DNA from: Vulgatibacter incomptus_A
Lineage (GTDB): Bacteria > Myxococcota > Myxococcia > Myxococcales > Vulgatibacteraceae
Length of the DNA: 64,000 bases
Direction: 5' to 3'
Assembly (NCBI GenBank): GCA_040391605.1
Contig: JBEBXK010000017.1
Coordinates: 1 to 64,000, forward strand
The position numbers and the translations under genes are program-made. Every line of letters begins with the position of its first letter. Position 1 is the stretch's first letter. This document shows positions 20,885 to 30,013 of this stretch, piece after piece. The notes under the pieces are model-generated. The model saw only the letters and a list, made by a program, of their open reading frames with translations, was not told where the DNA came from and made no database searches.

Positions 20885-21553
20885 TTAGACCGCCAGGAGA
20901 CCCTGGCGGGCGTCGACCTTGCGCCGCCGGGTCGCCCGGGGGAGCCGCGGTACATGAAGGGAGCGGCCCGAAGCGGAGAGCTCGTGGAGCTCGAGCCGGC
21001 GGTGGTGGAGATCGATGATGGCGTAGACCGGGCGGTCGCCGGTCTTCCGTCCCAGCTCCAGCCAGAGCTGCTCCGCACCCCGAGGGAGCGGGAGCGAGGC
21101 GCCAGCTTCGACCTCGACCACCCGGGCCAGACCGCCGGACGCCCTCCATAGTCTGGTGTCGCCCGAATGAGAGGAGATCGTGATCGGCGCGACCAGCCGC
21201 GGCGCGCCCCCCAGGGCCGCGAACTCCGCACGCGATCCAGCGCGGGCCGCCGCCGGACTCCCAAGGATCGCGATCCCCTCCTCCACGGTAGCAGCCAGGA
21301 GCCCACGGAGCTCGGACCGCACCTCCTCGGGGATCGAACGATCCCGAGAGCGGAGGCGCTCACCGGCCCCTCCGAGGACGAGGGCCTTCGGACCCAGCGT
21401 CTCCATCTCCCTCCAGCAGGCGAGGTCACCCTCCGCCGAGCCACCCATCAGATCACCGAGGGAGACGATCCGATCGCAGCCCGCGAAGAGCGCGAGCCCG
21501 TCTCGCAAGGCAGCGAGATCGCCTCCGATCCCGTTGAAAAACCCGTAGCGCAT
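20885..21553 (-). CDS. Metallophosphoesterase-like protein lacking metal ligands
   Basis: A 222-residue protein that follows the layout of small calcineurin-like phosphoesterases but with degenerate motifs. The usual DxHGN block reads FNGIGGDLAAL, the GDxxDRG block is partly kept as SLGDLMGG, and the GNHD block reads LGGAGERL. Without these Asp/His/Asn ligands a dinuclear metal site is unlikely, so it may be a pseudoenzyme or binding protein. The C terminus is basic (RATRRRKVDARQG). It has an excellent Shine-Dalgarno, AGGAGG 6 nt before the ATG, but that sequence lies in a strong hairpin (see 21561-21599). Monocistronic. Confidence 0.6.
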   Translation of the reverse strand: MRYGFFNGIGGDLAALRDGLALFAGCDRIVSLGDLMGGSAEGDLACWREMETLGPKALVLGGAGERLRSRDRSIPEEVRSELRGLLAATVEEGIAILGSPAAARAGSRAEFAALGGAPRLVAPITISSHSGDTRLWRASGGLARVVEVEAGASLPLPRGAEQLWLELGRKTGDRPVYAIIDLHHRRLELHELSASGRSLHVPRLPRATRRRKVDARQGLLAV

Positions 21554-21560
21554 GGCATTC

Positions 21561-21599
21561 CTCCTGAACGTGCGTAGCCGCTGTACGACCGTTCAGGAG
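21561..21599 (-). promoter_or_regulatory. RNA hairpin enclosing the Shine-Dalgarno of the metallophosphoesterase-like gene
   Basis: A perfect 10-bp inverted repeat, CTCCTGAACG and CGTTCAGGAG on the gene's strand, is separated by 19 nt. Within the loop a further CGTA/TACG pair can form after a 2x2 internal loop, leaving a 7-nt apical loop. The 3' arm contains most of the AGGAGG ribosome-binding site, which ends 6 nt before the ATG. In mRNA the hairpin would hide the site. It could equally be a dyad DNA operator. Confidence 0.6.
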
Positions 21600-21810
21600 A
21601 ATAACCCAGGGGTCTGACATTCCTCGCTCCACTCCGCCCCTCCGAAGGAATCCTCCCTCGACGGGACCGCGAAGCTGATCCGGGCGCCTGCCCGGCTCTT
21701 CCTGCGAGACACTGCCGGATGCTACGCCGGGCCGAGGGGGCGCTACCGGCGCATGGCTCACCTCTCGAGGCGCTTACGTCGCGTGCCTGGGGATGCTCGC
21801 GAGGAGCTGG

Positions 21811-24800
21811 CTACCTCGGCAGGAGCCCCGCCGCCTGGTCGAGCTCGAGCCGCGCCTCTTCCAACGCGCGCCTGGCCGCGTCGAGCGATCGGGAGATGCT
21901 GGCGGCCTCGGACCGCAGGGCGCGGAGCTCGAAGTCGTCCGCCCGCCTGGCAGCGAGCCGAAGCCGGTCCAGGGCCGTGAGGCGATCCTCCTCGAGGCGC
22001 TCGATGGCCCCGGCCCGCGCCACCTCGAGGCGAGCCTGCGCTTCCTCCAGCGCCGCGGCGTGGGCCGCCGCCACCGCCTCCTGCAGCAGGCGTCCGCCCT
22101 CACGAGGCGCGGGCGCGGGATCCGGATCCTCGAGGGACTCCAGCAGCTCGTCGCGAACCCTGGGTCGCGCGCCGCCCCGGGCCAGCTCCACCGCGACCTG
22201 GAAGCGGGCGTCGTGGAAGTAGCGGGCCGCCTGCCGCGAGGGCACCTTCGAGCCCTCCGCCACATCTTCCGCCTCCGGCATCACCACCAGGAAGGTGAAG
22301 GCGAAGCCCACCGCCGCCGAGCGCACCTCGTCCGAGTGGAACCAGGCGGCGCGGCCCTCCTCCCCGTCGCGGATCCACGCGAAGAGCGCCTCGATCAGCG
22401 GATGCCCGGTGGCGAAGTAATCGTTCTCCTCCTGCACCACGGCGGTGTCGCGCCAGAAGCTGCCCAGGAGCGCCTGATCCTCGTCGAGGTCCAGACCGGG
22501 GAGCGCGTCCACCGCCAGCTCGCTGCCCAAGCGGAAGGCGCATTGGAAGGCCTCCACGTGCTCGTCGCAGTCGGCCTGGATCCCCACCTTGCGGGCGAGG
22601 TCGACCACCGTCTCCTCCAGGCGCTCGTCCAGCTCCCGGGCGATCCGCCAGAGGGACTCCTCCAGATCCTCGCCGTCGTTGCGCTCGAGATCCAAGCGGG
22701 CCCTGCCGCGGTCGACCAGCTTCTCGACCGAGGGCTTGTCGAAGGAGCGGAGATCGAGCAGCGGATCATACGCACGCCGCATCTCCTCCCGCGCCGCCGC
22801 CACTCGCCTGGTGAGCCTGGCATGGTAGTCGACGAAGGCGGGATCGTCGCCGCTCGCCACCAGCTTCGCGAGCTCGGGCTCCACCCGCTCGAGCATGTGA
22901 TCGAGGCCGCCCACCGTCTCATCGAAGACGCGGACGGCGTTCGCCATCAGATCGAAGACCCGCGCTCCGATGGTGCCCTCCAACCGGAAGCAGTGGATCT
23001 GGACCTCATGGTTCTGGCCGATGCGATCCAGCCGCCCGATCCGTTGCTCGATGGCCGCCGGGCTCCAGGTGAGATCGTAGTTCACCAGGTGATGACAGAA
23101 CTGGAAGTTGCGCCCCTCGCCGCCCACCTCGGTGGAGATCAGCACCGGCGGCCCCTCCGGATCCCGGAACCGCGCCACCTGGCGATCGCGATCGAGCTGC
23201 GGCAGATCGCCGTGGTAGACACAGGCCGCGATCCCCGCGTGTGCGAGCATCTCTCGCACGTAGTCGAGGGTCTCCCGCGCCTCGGTGAAGACGAGCAGCT
23301 TGGCGCCTGCCTCCCCCTGGCGGATCGTCTGCACCAGCTCGAGGAAGGCCCGGGCCTTCGCGTCCCGGCTCGGCCCCTCCAACGCCCGGGCCGCCTTGGC
23401 GAGCTCAGGTTGCTGCTGCGCCAGCAGCGCCGCAGCGGCGGCGCGGGGGGAAGAGTCCAGGCGCTTGAGCAACGAGGCGAGGGCCGCCCCCGACGCCTTG
23501 AGCTCCTTGGAGGCGATCTTCTCCCGCAGCGCCGCTCGGAACGCCCCCTCCTCCCCCGAGATCGTCACGTCGTGGCGCACCAACTTGCGCGGCGCCAGCC
23601 CCCCCACGATCACCCGGCGGTTCCGGATCAGCCGCGACGAGAGCGAATAGGCCTCGGCCACGTGGTGGACGAAGCGATCCACCGCGCCCTCCTCCCCGTC
23701 CTCGATCTCGCGCCAGCCGTCCTCCAGCTCGTCGTCCTCCGGCAGGATCTTCGCGATCGCCTTGGCCGCCTTGGTGGCCGTCTTCGCGTCCTTGGCCTTG
23801 AGCAGCTCGCGGATCTTCTCGGAGAGATCCCCCTGCCGCTCCAGCCGCGCCTCGAACTCCTCGAAGCTCTCGGGCGTGGCGGGATCCACCAGCGAGAGGA
23901 GCTTGAAGTGCTCCAGGGGATCGAGCTGCAGCGGCGTCGCCGTGAGGAGGAGCAGGCCCTGGCTGTTGTCCGCCGCCGCCTCCGCTGCCTCGTAGGCCTT
24001 GGGAGAGGTGAGGTGGTGCGCCTCGTCGAAGATCACCAGATCCCAGCGCCCCTCCGGATCGCCGATGGCGTCGCGATGCTCCTCGCTTCGGGCCAGCAGC
24101 TCGAGGGAGGTCACCACCTTGGGGTAACGCCACCAGGCCGGCCGTGGATCGAGCTCCTCCTCCCTGGCCAGGCGCTCGCCGTCCAGGAGAGTAAACAAAG
24201 AGTGAAACTTATTGTACAGCTCCGCCAGCCACTGCACGGTCAGGTGCGCCGGGGTCACCACCAGCACCCGCTTGGCGAGGCCGGTCTGCGCCAGCGCCGC
24301 GTAGATCATCCCAGCCTCGATGGTCTTTCCGAGGCCGACCTCGTCGGCGAGGACGAAGCGCTGGGTGCGCTCGCTGAGTACCCGCTGCACCACCGCGAGC
24401 TGATGCGGCTTGGGCATCACCCGGCTGCCGACCAGTGCGCCCAGGGCGTCCGCCCGCCTCTCGAGATCCAGGCGCACCGCGCGATCGCGCAGGGTGAAGC
24501 TCGAGCATCGGCCGCCGCCGCCGCTCGCGAGGAGGTCCAGGGCGCCGGCCACCGGTGCGCGGGGGACGATCTCCACCTCGGAGATCGTCTCGGCCCGGCC
24601 ATTCTTGCGCTCCACGGAATATTGGAAGAGCGGGGAGAGGGGGTTCGCGGCGAGCTCCACCACCCGGGCAGGCTCACCGTCGGCGAGGTAGATCTCGTCG
24701 CCGGCGTCGTAACGAAAGCGGACCACCGCCGGATCCTTGCAGGAGACCTGACACGGCTCGCCCTGGCGCCCAGCGAAGCGCACGAGGAGCAGCCGTCCCT

Positions 24801-24879
24801 CCTCGAGAATCTGGAGGATCTCCCCCACGCCCCAGGAGGGCTGGGCGCGGTGGACGATCTTCATTCCAACGAAGTGCAT
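21811..24879 (-). CDS. RapA/SNF2-type DNA-dependent ATPase
   Basis: A 1,022-residue SF2 helicase-like protein. The N-terminal 130 residues form beta-rich modules as in RapA-like proteins (GVGEILQILEEGRLLLVRF). The ATPase core has ADEVGLGKTIEAG (Walker A, about residue 178), VIFDEAHHL (motif II), and a helicase-C domain with STEVGGEGRNFQ and IEQRIGRLDRIGQ. The C-terminal quarter is helical, with a long charged coiled-coil segment rich in Glu/Arg/Ala. E. coli RapA recycles RNA polymerase. The same architecture also occurs in stand-alone SNF2 proteins of unknown role, so the symbol is withheld. ATG 24879 is used; ATG 24864 is an alternative. Confidence 0.85.
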   Translation of the reverse strand: MHFVGMKIVHRAQPSWGVGEILQILEEGRLLLVRFAGRQGEPCQVSCKDPAVVRFRYDAGDEIYLADGEPARVVELAANPLSPLFQYSVERKNGRAETISEVEIVPRAPVAGALDLLASGGGGRCSSFTLRDRAVRLDLERRADALGALVGSRVMPKPHQLAVVQRVLSERTQRFVLADEVGLGKTIEAGMIYAALAQTGLAKRVLVVTPAHLTVQWLAELYNKFHSLFTLLDGERLAREEELDPRPAWWRYPKVVTSLELLARSEEHRDAIGDPEGRWDLVIFDEAHHLTSPKAYEAAEAAADNSQGLLLLTATPLQLDPLEHFKLLSLVDPATPESFEEFEARLERQGDLSEKIRELLKAKDAKTATKAAKAIAKILPEDDELEDGWREIEDGEEGAVDRFVHHVAEAYSLSSRLIRNRRVIVGGLAPRKLVRHDVTISGEEGAFRAALREKIASKELKASGAALASLLKRLDSSPRAAAAALLAQQQPELAKAARALEGPSRDAKARAFLELVQTIRQGEAGAKLLVFTEARETLDYVREMLAHAGIAACVYHGDLPQLDRDRQVARFRDPEGPPVLISTEVGGEGRNFQFCHHLVNYDLTWSPAAIEQRIGRLDRIGQNHEVQIHCFRLEGTIGARVFDLMANAVRVFDETVGGLDHMLERVEPELAKLVASGDDPAFVDYHARLTRRVAAAREEMRRAYDPLLDLRSFDKPSVEKLVDRGRARLDLERNDGEDLEESLWRIARELDERLEETVVDLARKVGIQADCDEHVEAFQCAFRLGSELAVDALPGLDLDEDQALLGSFWRDTAVVQEENDYFATGHPLIEALFAWIRDGEEGRAAWFHSDEVRSAAVGFAFTFLVVMPEAEDVAEGSKVPSRQAARYFHDARFQVAVELARGGARPRVRDELLESLEDPDPAPAPREGGRLLQEAVAAAHAAALEEAQARLEVARAGAIERLEEDRLTALDRLRLAARRADDFELRALRSEAASISRSLDAARRALEEARLELDQAAGLLPR

Positions 24880-25312
24880 TTCGTTTCGCCTAACAGCGCC
24901 CCCGGGGATCGGTCAACGCTCTGTTGTGCAATTCGCAATCATTCATGGGAGCCGCGCCACCCAAGGGAGCGGACGAATCATCGCCCGCCGGGCCAGTACG
25001 ACCGAACGATTGTGGACAATAAAGCCCTCGGCCCGGCCCTGCACCAGAACCGGGGTCCCAGCCTCGAGAGCCCGTCAAGGAGACGCTGCCGGGCTCGGCC
25101 TCGACCGCCCCATCCGCTCGCGGGAGCGAGACCGGCCGCGTCTCGGGCGTGAGGCCGCGCCCTGCTCGCTCCATTGGCTCGTGGGAGCGGCGGAGCATGG
25201 CCTCCTGGCTGGCGCTTGCCGACCGGCTCCACCTGCCGTGGAAGCGCCGCCCTTTCGCTCACGCTCCGCTTCGACGAGGGCTCTTTTCCGAGTCACGGGG
25301 AAAGGCGCGGGA
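24880..25312. other. Intergenic region, no gene seen
   Basis: A 433-bp GC-rich gap between the start of the RapA-like gene and the 3' end of the hydrolase gene. It contains two short stem-forming stretches (gctcgcgggagcgag near 25115 and a gctc...gagc pair near 25165-25190). The segment just before the RapA-like gene (about 24890-25025) is less GC-rich and is the likely promoter region. No open frame has family similarity that I can see. Confidence 0.5.
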
Positions 25313-26098
25313 TCAGCGCCAGGGGGTGGCGCCTGTCAGCAGCTCCACCGTCTCCTTCGGCTTCTCCACGTGGACGTAGTGGCCGGATCCCTGGATGACC
25401 GCGACCGGGTATCCGGCCGCTGTGAGCCGCCGGATGTCCTCCGCGGAGACGTAGCTCGACTCCGAGCCTCGGGCGCAACGGATCCGGGCAGCGTGTCCCT
25501 CGACCGCCGGCCAGAGATCCGCGGCGTTGACCTTGCGGTGGAGGCGCTCGAGGGCCTCGCGATCCACCCGCCAGCGGTAGCCCTCTGGCGTATGCACGAG
25601 ATTCATCAGGAGCCAATCCGTCAGGAAGGTCGACAGCCCCATGTCCAGGAGGGCCTGGCGCATCGTCATCCGATCCGCCGCCGTCGCCGGCGCCTTGCGA
25701 TAGCGGTCGAGGACACTCGAGCTGCCTGTGCCGGCTCCGTCCACCGGTCCCGGCGCGATGTCCAGCAGATCCACCGCCGCTACCGTCCCCGGCCCGAGGA
25801 GCGCTGCGGCCAGCCCCACCCTCCCTCCCAGCGAATGGCCGACTATGTGGAGCGGCCCGTCGATCCCGGCGCCCCTGGCCGTCTCCACCACGTCGCGGGC
25901 GAGCGTGAAGATGTCCGCGCCCTCGGGGAGGGCGGGCGACGTCCCGTGTCCGGTCAGATCCGGGATCAGAAACCAGCGGCTGGGATCGGCCTCCGCCCAA
26001 CGCCGCGCCATGGCCGAGAGGTTTCGACCCGTGCCCATGAAGCCATGAAGGAGGACCACTGGCTGATCGCCATCGCCTACCCGGAAGGACTCCAACAT
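25313..26098 (-). CDS. Alpha/beta-fold hydrolase
   Basis: A 261-residue esterase-like hydrolase. VVLLHGFMGTGRNL supplies the oxyanion region, and IVGHSLGGRVGLA the nucleophile elbow (Ser89). The acid is probably in the DLWPAVEGHAARIRCARGSES region, and the catalytic His in GSGHYVHVEKPKE near the C terminus. Size and layout match YbfF/MenH-like monomeric hydrolases. No substrate is indicated. Divergent from the small basic protein gene with a 134-bp intergenic gap. Confidence 0.85.
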   Translation of the reverse strand: MLESFRVGDGDQPVVLLHGFMGTGRNLSAMARRWAEADPSRWFLIPDLTGHGTSPALPEGADIFTLARDVVETARGAGIDGPLHIVGHSLGGRVGLAAALLGPGTVAAVDLLDIAPGPVDGAGTGSSSVLDRYRKAPATAADRMTMRQALLDMGLSTFLTDWLLMNLVHTPEGYRWRVDREALERLHRKVNAADLWPAVEGHAARIRCARGSESSYVSAEDIRRLTAAGYPVAVIQGSGHYVHVEKPKETVELLTGATPWR

Positions 26099-26232
26099 CT
26101 CTCACCACCTCGTGATCCTGCCGAACGATCCGCGGCAGACTTTGACCCTGCCGCCGCGCTCTGCTATCCACCGCCGGTTCATCGCTCGCCGGGCGCCTTC
26201 GCCCCGACCGAAAAATTCAGGAGTCGACCATC

Positions 26233-26349
26233 ATGGCAACCAAGCGCGGAAACCGCACCAAGAAGAAGCTCGCCAACCGCTCTCGCACCAAGCGCGCCGT
26301 GCTCAAGCGCCGCCGCCGCCAGCGCAAGATCAGCCAGCGCAAGGGCTAG
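26233..26349 (+). CDS. 38-residue Arg/Lys-rich protein
   Basis: A tiny open frame with ATG at 26233, aggag 9 nt upstream and TAG at 26347. It encodes 38 residues of which about half are Lys or Arg, with no acidic residue (MATKRGNRTKKKLANRS, then RTKRAVLKRRRRQRKISQRKG). The clean ribosome-binding site, 134-bp promoter-sized gap and strongly biased codons (mostly cgc, aag) suggest a real, highly expressed gene. Composition resembles small ribosomal accessory or nucleic-acid-binding proteins. I do not recognise a family. Confidence 0.65.
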   Translation: MATKRGNRTKKKLANRSRTKRAVLKRRRRQRKISQRKG

Positions 26350-26417
26350 TCGGTCGTACGAGGGCCGCCGCCTGCCCCATGTGGTGCGCCGGCGCGGCGG
26401 CCCCTAGCATCACTCGG

Positions 26418-26590
26418 TTCAAGTCCGTCGACTTCAGTGAGCTGGAACGATCCCCGATCGATCCGCCGACACGCCTGCCGCATGCGATGAGGCTGGCGCG
26501 GCCGCTCCTGATCAACCCGTTCACGTCTTCCGACTTCTATGCGCTGGCACGATCGCCGATCGCTCCACCGACACGCCTGCCCCCTTCGAA
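26418..26590. repeat. 102-bp spaced imperfect direct repeat
   Basis: Two copies of about 55-60 bp, starting near 26418 and 26520, share the order ttca-gtc, cgactt, gctgg-acgatc, ccgatcg and ccgacacgcctgcc. Similar cgatc-rich repeats lie near 12.9-13.1 and 18.4 kb. The 305-bp gap between the small basic gene and the prolyl oligopeptidase gene otherwise holds no gene. Confidence 0.65.
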
Positions 26591-26654
26591 GCGCGGCGGC
26601 CGGCTGAACGGCCCCTCGAAGGCCGCGGCCTCGGCGAGCCCCCTCCCTCCTCCC

Positions 26655-28736
26655 TTACCGGTTGGCCGCGCTCTTGGCCTTGGCCTGGCCCTGGCCGAGC
26701 TGCGCCTGGATGAAGCGGAACATCATCACGTCCTCCTTCACCCGATCCGAGCGGCCCTTGCCCTGGCCGTGCCCAGCCTGCTGCTCCATGTGGAAGAGGA
26801 TCGGCGCCTGACCCGCTGTCGCGCCCTGCAGCGCCGCGACGAACTTGGCGGTGTGGACCCAGGTCACCCGGGTGTCCGCCTTCGCCGTCAGCCCCAGGAA
26901 CGCTGGGTAGGCGACGCCGGGGATCACCTGATGGTACGGTGAGTAACCAAGGAGATAACCCACCTGATCCGCCTCGTCGGCGCTGCCGTACTCATCCACC
27001 CAGAGCTCCGCCGGCGGGAACTTCTGGTAGCGGATCATGTCGTAGAGCCCCACCTTCCCCACCGAGACCCGGAAGAGCTCCGGCGCCTGCGTCATCATCG
27101 CGCCCATGAGCAACCCGCCATTCGAGCCGCCGGTGATCGCCAGCTTCTCGGGCCGCGTATAGCCCGCGCGGATCAAGTGCCGCATCGCGTACTCGAAGTC
27201 GCGAAAGACCTGGTGCTTGTTCCCGAGCTTGCCCGCGTCGTGCCAGGCCTCGCCTAGCTCCGAGCCGCCGCGCAGGTTCGCCACCGCGAAGACCCCGCCC
27301 TGCTCCACCCAATAGAGCGCCGTGGGCGAGAAGCGGGGATCATACGAAATGTTGAAGCCGCCATACCCCGTCAGCAGCGTCGGGTTCGTGCCGTCGAGCT
27401 CCAGCCCCTCCTTATGCACCACGAACATCGGCACCCAGGTGCCGTCGTAGCTCGGGTAGTCGATCTGCTTCACCACCAGCCCCGCGGTCTTCGGCGCCGG
27501 CACCTTGGCCAGCTCCCGCACCTTGGCGCTCTTCATGTCGAGTTCGAAGGCCGTGGTCGGCAGCAGGAAGGAGGTGTAGCTGAAGACCAGCTTCTGCCCC
27601 TTGGCTTCGCCGTCGATGCTGCCGATAGAGCCGATCTCCGGCAGCTCGACGATGCGCTGGCCCTTGCCGTCCAACTCGTAGAGCTCCAGGCGCGATACCG
27701 CCTTCACCAGCCGCACCACCGCCAGCTTGCCGCCGACGTGCTCCATCGAGTCGATGGGCCACTCCCCCTCGGGGACGATCGTCCTCCACGCCTCGGGCGC
27801 GGGATTCGCGGGATCGATCGAGACCAGCTTGTTGCGGGGCGCCTGATGGTTCGTGATCAGCACCACCTTGCCATCGATCAACCGCGTCGATCCGAAGAGC
27901 GCCCCGAGCTCCGCCGAGAGGAGCTTGGTCAGCTTCCCGCTGGCGCGCTCCAGCGTCCAGAGCTCCGACACCGACCAGCCCTTGGACACTTGGATGAAGA
28001 GCAGCGCGCCGCCGTCGCCCATCGAGACGTCGATCCAATCCGTGCGCGCGAGGCCCCCCACGTCCGCTCCAAAGACGTAGCTATCCTTCGATGGCTCGTC
28101 CCCCAAGCGGTGGAGAAAGACCTGGCGGTTGTAGCGATCTCCCTCGGGATAGCGCGTGTAATAGAAGCCGGACTCGTCCGGGAGCCAGGCCACCGAGCCA
28201 TGTCTCGTGTTGGGGATCGCCTCCGAGAGCGCGCCGTCGTCCTCCACCCGCAGCACGTGGAGCACCGACTCTTCCGAGCCGTCACGAGAGAGGCCGTAGG
28301 CGATCAGCTTCCCGCTGGGCGAGGGGTGATACCAATCGAGCGCCACCTTGCCCGAGGCGTCCAGCGCCGCGGGATCGACGAGCTTTCGCTCCTTGCTGCC
28401 GTCGCGGGCGTAGAGGATCCCCTGCTCCTGATCCCCCGTACGCTTCACGTAGAAGGTCCGCCCCCTCTTGATCGAGAGCCCCGTGACGCCGCCGATCCGG
28501 GAGAGCTCGTCCAGACGCCGACTCATGGCAGCGTCCTCCGCCCCGAGCCGCTCGAAGTAGGCGCCCGCCTTCGCCTCCTGCTGCGCGATCCAGCTCGCCG
28601 CGCCCTCGTCCGTCTCCAGCGCGCGGTAGGGATCCTCCACGCGATGGCCATGTAGATCCTCGACCAAGGCCGCCTCGGCCCCGGCGACGCCCGGCACGGC
28701 CAGGGCGAGCAGCAGTGGAAGGTTGTGCGGTCGCAT
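26655..28736 (-). CDS. Prolyl oligopeptidase family serine peptidase (S9A), exported
   Basis: A 693-residue peptidase with an N-terminal signal peptide (RPHNLPLLLALAVPGVAGAEA). It has the helical segment and VEDPYRALE typical of POPs, a beta-propeller (about residues 65-400), and a C-terminal alpha/beta hydrolase domain with TGGSNGGLLMG (nucleophile Ser). The acid Asp is in ADTRVTWVHTAKF and the catalytic His in QAGHGQGKGRSD. The classic region around PxYDGTxVP is present as YPSYDGTWVPMF. ATG 28736 is chosen because gaggag sits 5 nt upstream and the signal peptide follows directly. It cleaves short proline-containing peptides, here probably in the periplasm or outside. Single gene. Confidence 0.9.
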   Translation of the reverse strand: MRPHNLPLLLALAVPGVAGAEAALVEDLHGHRVEDPYRALETDEGAASWIAQQEAKAGAYFERLGAEDAAMSRRLDELSRIGGVTGLSIKRGRTFYVKRTGDQEQGILYARDGSKERKLVDPAALDASGKVALDWYHPSPSGKLIAYGLSRDGSEESVLHVLRVEDDGALSEAIPNTRHGSVAWLPDESGFYYTRYPEGDRYNRQVFLHRLGDEPSKDSYVFGADVGGLARTDWIDVSMGDGGALLFIQVSKGWSVSELWTLERASGKLTKLLSAELGALFGSTRLIDGKVVLITNHQAPRNKLVSIDPANPAPEAWRTIVPEGEWPIDSMEHVGGKLAVVRLVKAVSRLELYELDGKGQRIVELPEIGSIGSIDGEAKGQKLVFSYTSFLLPTTAFELDMKSAKVRELAKVPAPKTAGLVVKQIDYPSYDGTWVPMFVVHKEGLELDGTNPTLLTGYGGFNISYDPRFSPTALYWVEQGGVFAVANLRGGSELGEAWHDAGKLGNKHQVFRDFEYAMRHLIRAGYTRPEKLAITGGSNGGLLMGAMMTQAPELFRVSVGKVGLYDMIRYQKFPPAELWVDEYGSADEADQVGYLLGYSPYHQVIPGVAYPAFLGLTAKADTRVTWVHTAKFVAALQGATAGQAPILFHMEQQAGHGQGKGRSDRVKEDVMMFRFIQAQLGQGQAKAKSAANR

Positions 28737-28891
28737 CTCTTCTCCTCGAGCCTTGCTCATTGGGGGGCCTTCTAACGCTGTCGTCGAATTCCGCCCACGA
28801 CTTCACGCCGGAGCAGTTCCCGCAGGCGTCTGGGCATCGGGATCACCTATCAGCCGAGCGCGTCGGGAGGAAGGCAGACCTGAGCCCAGCG

Positions 28892-30013
28892 TCAACGCGG
28901 AGCGGCCCGGCGGCGGCTGGCCCGGCCCTTGGCTGCGGCCCGCGGCGCGGCTGGCTCCGGCTCGCCCACCCGGGTCACCAGGGTCTCCAGGAACGACGGC
29001 GCCTTCCGAGGCGGCGGCGCGCCCCCCAGGAAGCGCTCGCGCAGATAGCTCACCGTATCGTCCAGGGTCTCCATCGGATCCCGCGGCTCCCACCCCAGCT
29101 CCGTCCGCGCCCGTGTCGAATCGAAGTACCAGAAGTGCTGGGCGATCTCGACGCTCTCAGGGTCCACGGGCGCGCGCCGCTCCCCGCCGCTCAGGCGAAA
29201 GAGCCCGTCCATCAGCCGCGCGCCGAAGCGGGCGGCGCCGTCCGGGATCCGCGCCGTGGGAGATCGCACGCCGCTCACCCGGGCCAGCCGCGCGAAGAAC
29301 TCCGCCATGCTCCAATTCGGCCCGCCCAGGAGGTAGCGGGCCGACGGCGCGCCCTTCTCCATCGCCAGGATCGCGCCGGCGGCGGCGTCGCGGGCGTCCA
29401 CGAAGTTGATCCCGCCGGACGGCACCAGGGGGATCTCCCCCCGCAGGAATTTGAGGACGTCGCCGGTCGAAGAGATCCGCTGATCCCCGGGGCCGTAGAG
29501 GATCGAGGGGTTGATTACCACCACCTCCGGCCCACCGGCAGCCGCCGCCTCCAGGCTGAGCTTCTCCTGGAAGATCTTGGAGAGGTAGTAGGGCCAGCGC
29601 CGCACCGTCTCGAGGCGGTACGGGCTCTCCTCATTCGAGATCTCTTCGTCCTTGGCCACGGCGATGGTGCCAGACGTCGACACCAGGAGCACCCGTGCCA
29701 CTCCTGCCCTGGTCGCGGCCTCCAGCAGCGCTCGAGTCCCGTCCGCATGGATCCGATACATCTCCGACGCGACGTCCGGATCCCTCGAGACCAGCCCCGC
29801 GCAATGGTAGATCCGCGCGATCCCCCTCACCGCCCGCGCCAGCACCTCGGGATCCAGCAGCGAGCCCTCGACGACCTCGACCTCCAGCTCCCGCAGCTCC
29901 GGCGTCACCGCGCGGGTGAGGACCCTCACCCTCTCCCCCCGCCGCGCCAGCAGCGCCACCAGGTGGCCCCCCAGAAAGCCCGTGCCCCCGGTGACCAGTA
30001 CCGTCTCGCTCAC
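28892..30013 (-). CDS. NAD(P)-dependent epimerase/reductase of the ether-lipid-type operon (ElbE-like)
   Basis: A 373-residue extended SDR. VTGGTGFLGGHL is the Rossmann glycine motif, LLVSTSGTIAV the catalytic Ser/Thr strand, and YYLSK the Tyr-x3-Lys pair. VVVINPSILYGPGD is typical of the DFR/3-beta-HSD-like group. The last 30 residues are a basic Ala/Arg tail. The GTG start overlaps the stop of the giant gene upstream by 4 bp (GTGA), so it is the last gene of the four-gene operon. In that context it probably acts on a lipid keto or aldehyde group; this is inference. Confidence 0.8.
   Translation of the reverse strand: MSETVLVTGGTGFLGGHLVALLARRGERVRVLTRAVTPELRELEVEVVEGSLLDPEVLARAVRGIARIYHCAGLVSRDPDVASEMYRIHADGTRALLEAATRAGVARVLLVSTSGTIAVAKDEEISNEESPYRLETVRRWPYYLSKIFQEKLSLEAAAAGGPEVVVINPSILYGPGDQRISSTGDVLKFLRGEIPLVPSGGINFVDARDAAAGAILAMEKGAPSARYLLGGPNWSMAEFFARLARVSGVRSPTARIPDGAARFGARLMDGLFRLSGGERRAPVDPESVEIAQHFWYFDSTRARTELGWEPRDPMETLDDTVSYLRERFLGGAPPPRKAPSFLETLVTRVGEPEPAAPRAAAKGRASRRRAAPR

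Noticed and set aside
21181..21548. Second gene antisense to the metallophosphoesterase-like gene
   Set aside because: No ribosome site or motifs; typical shadow frame.
21793..25152. 1119-residue plus-strand frame over the RapA-like gene
   Set aside because: The minus strand carries all SF2 helicase motifs; the plus frame has none.
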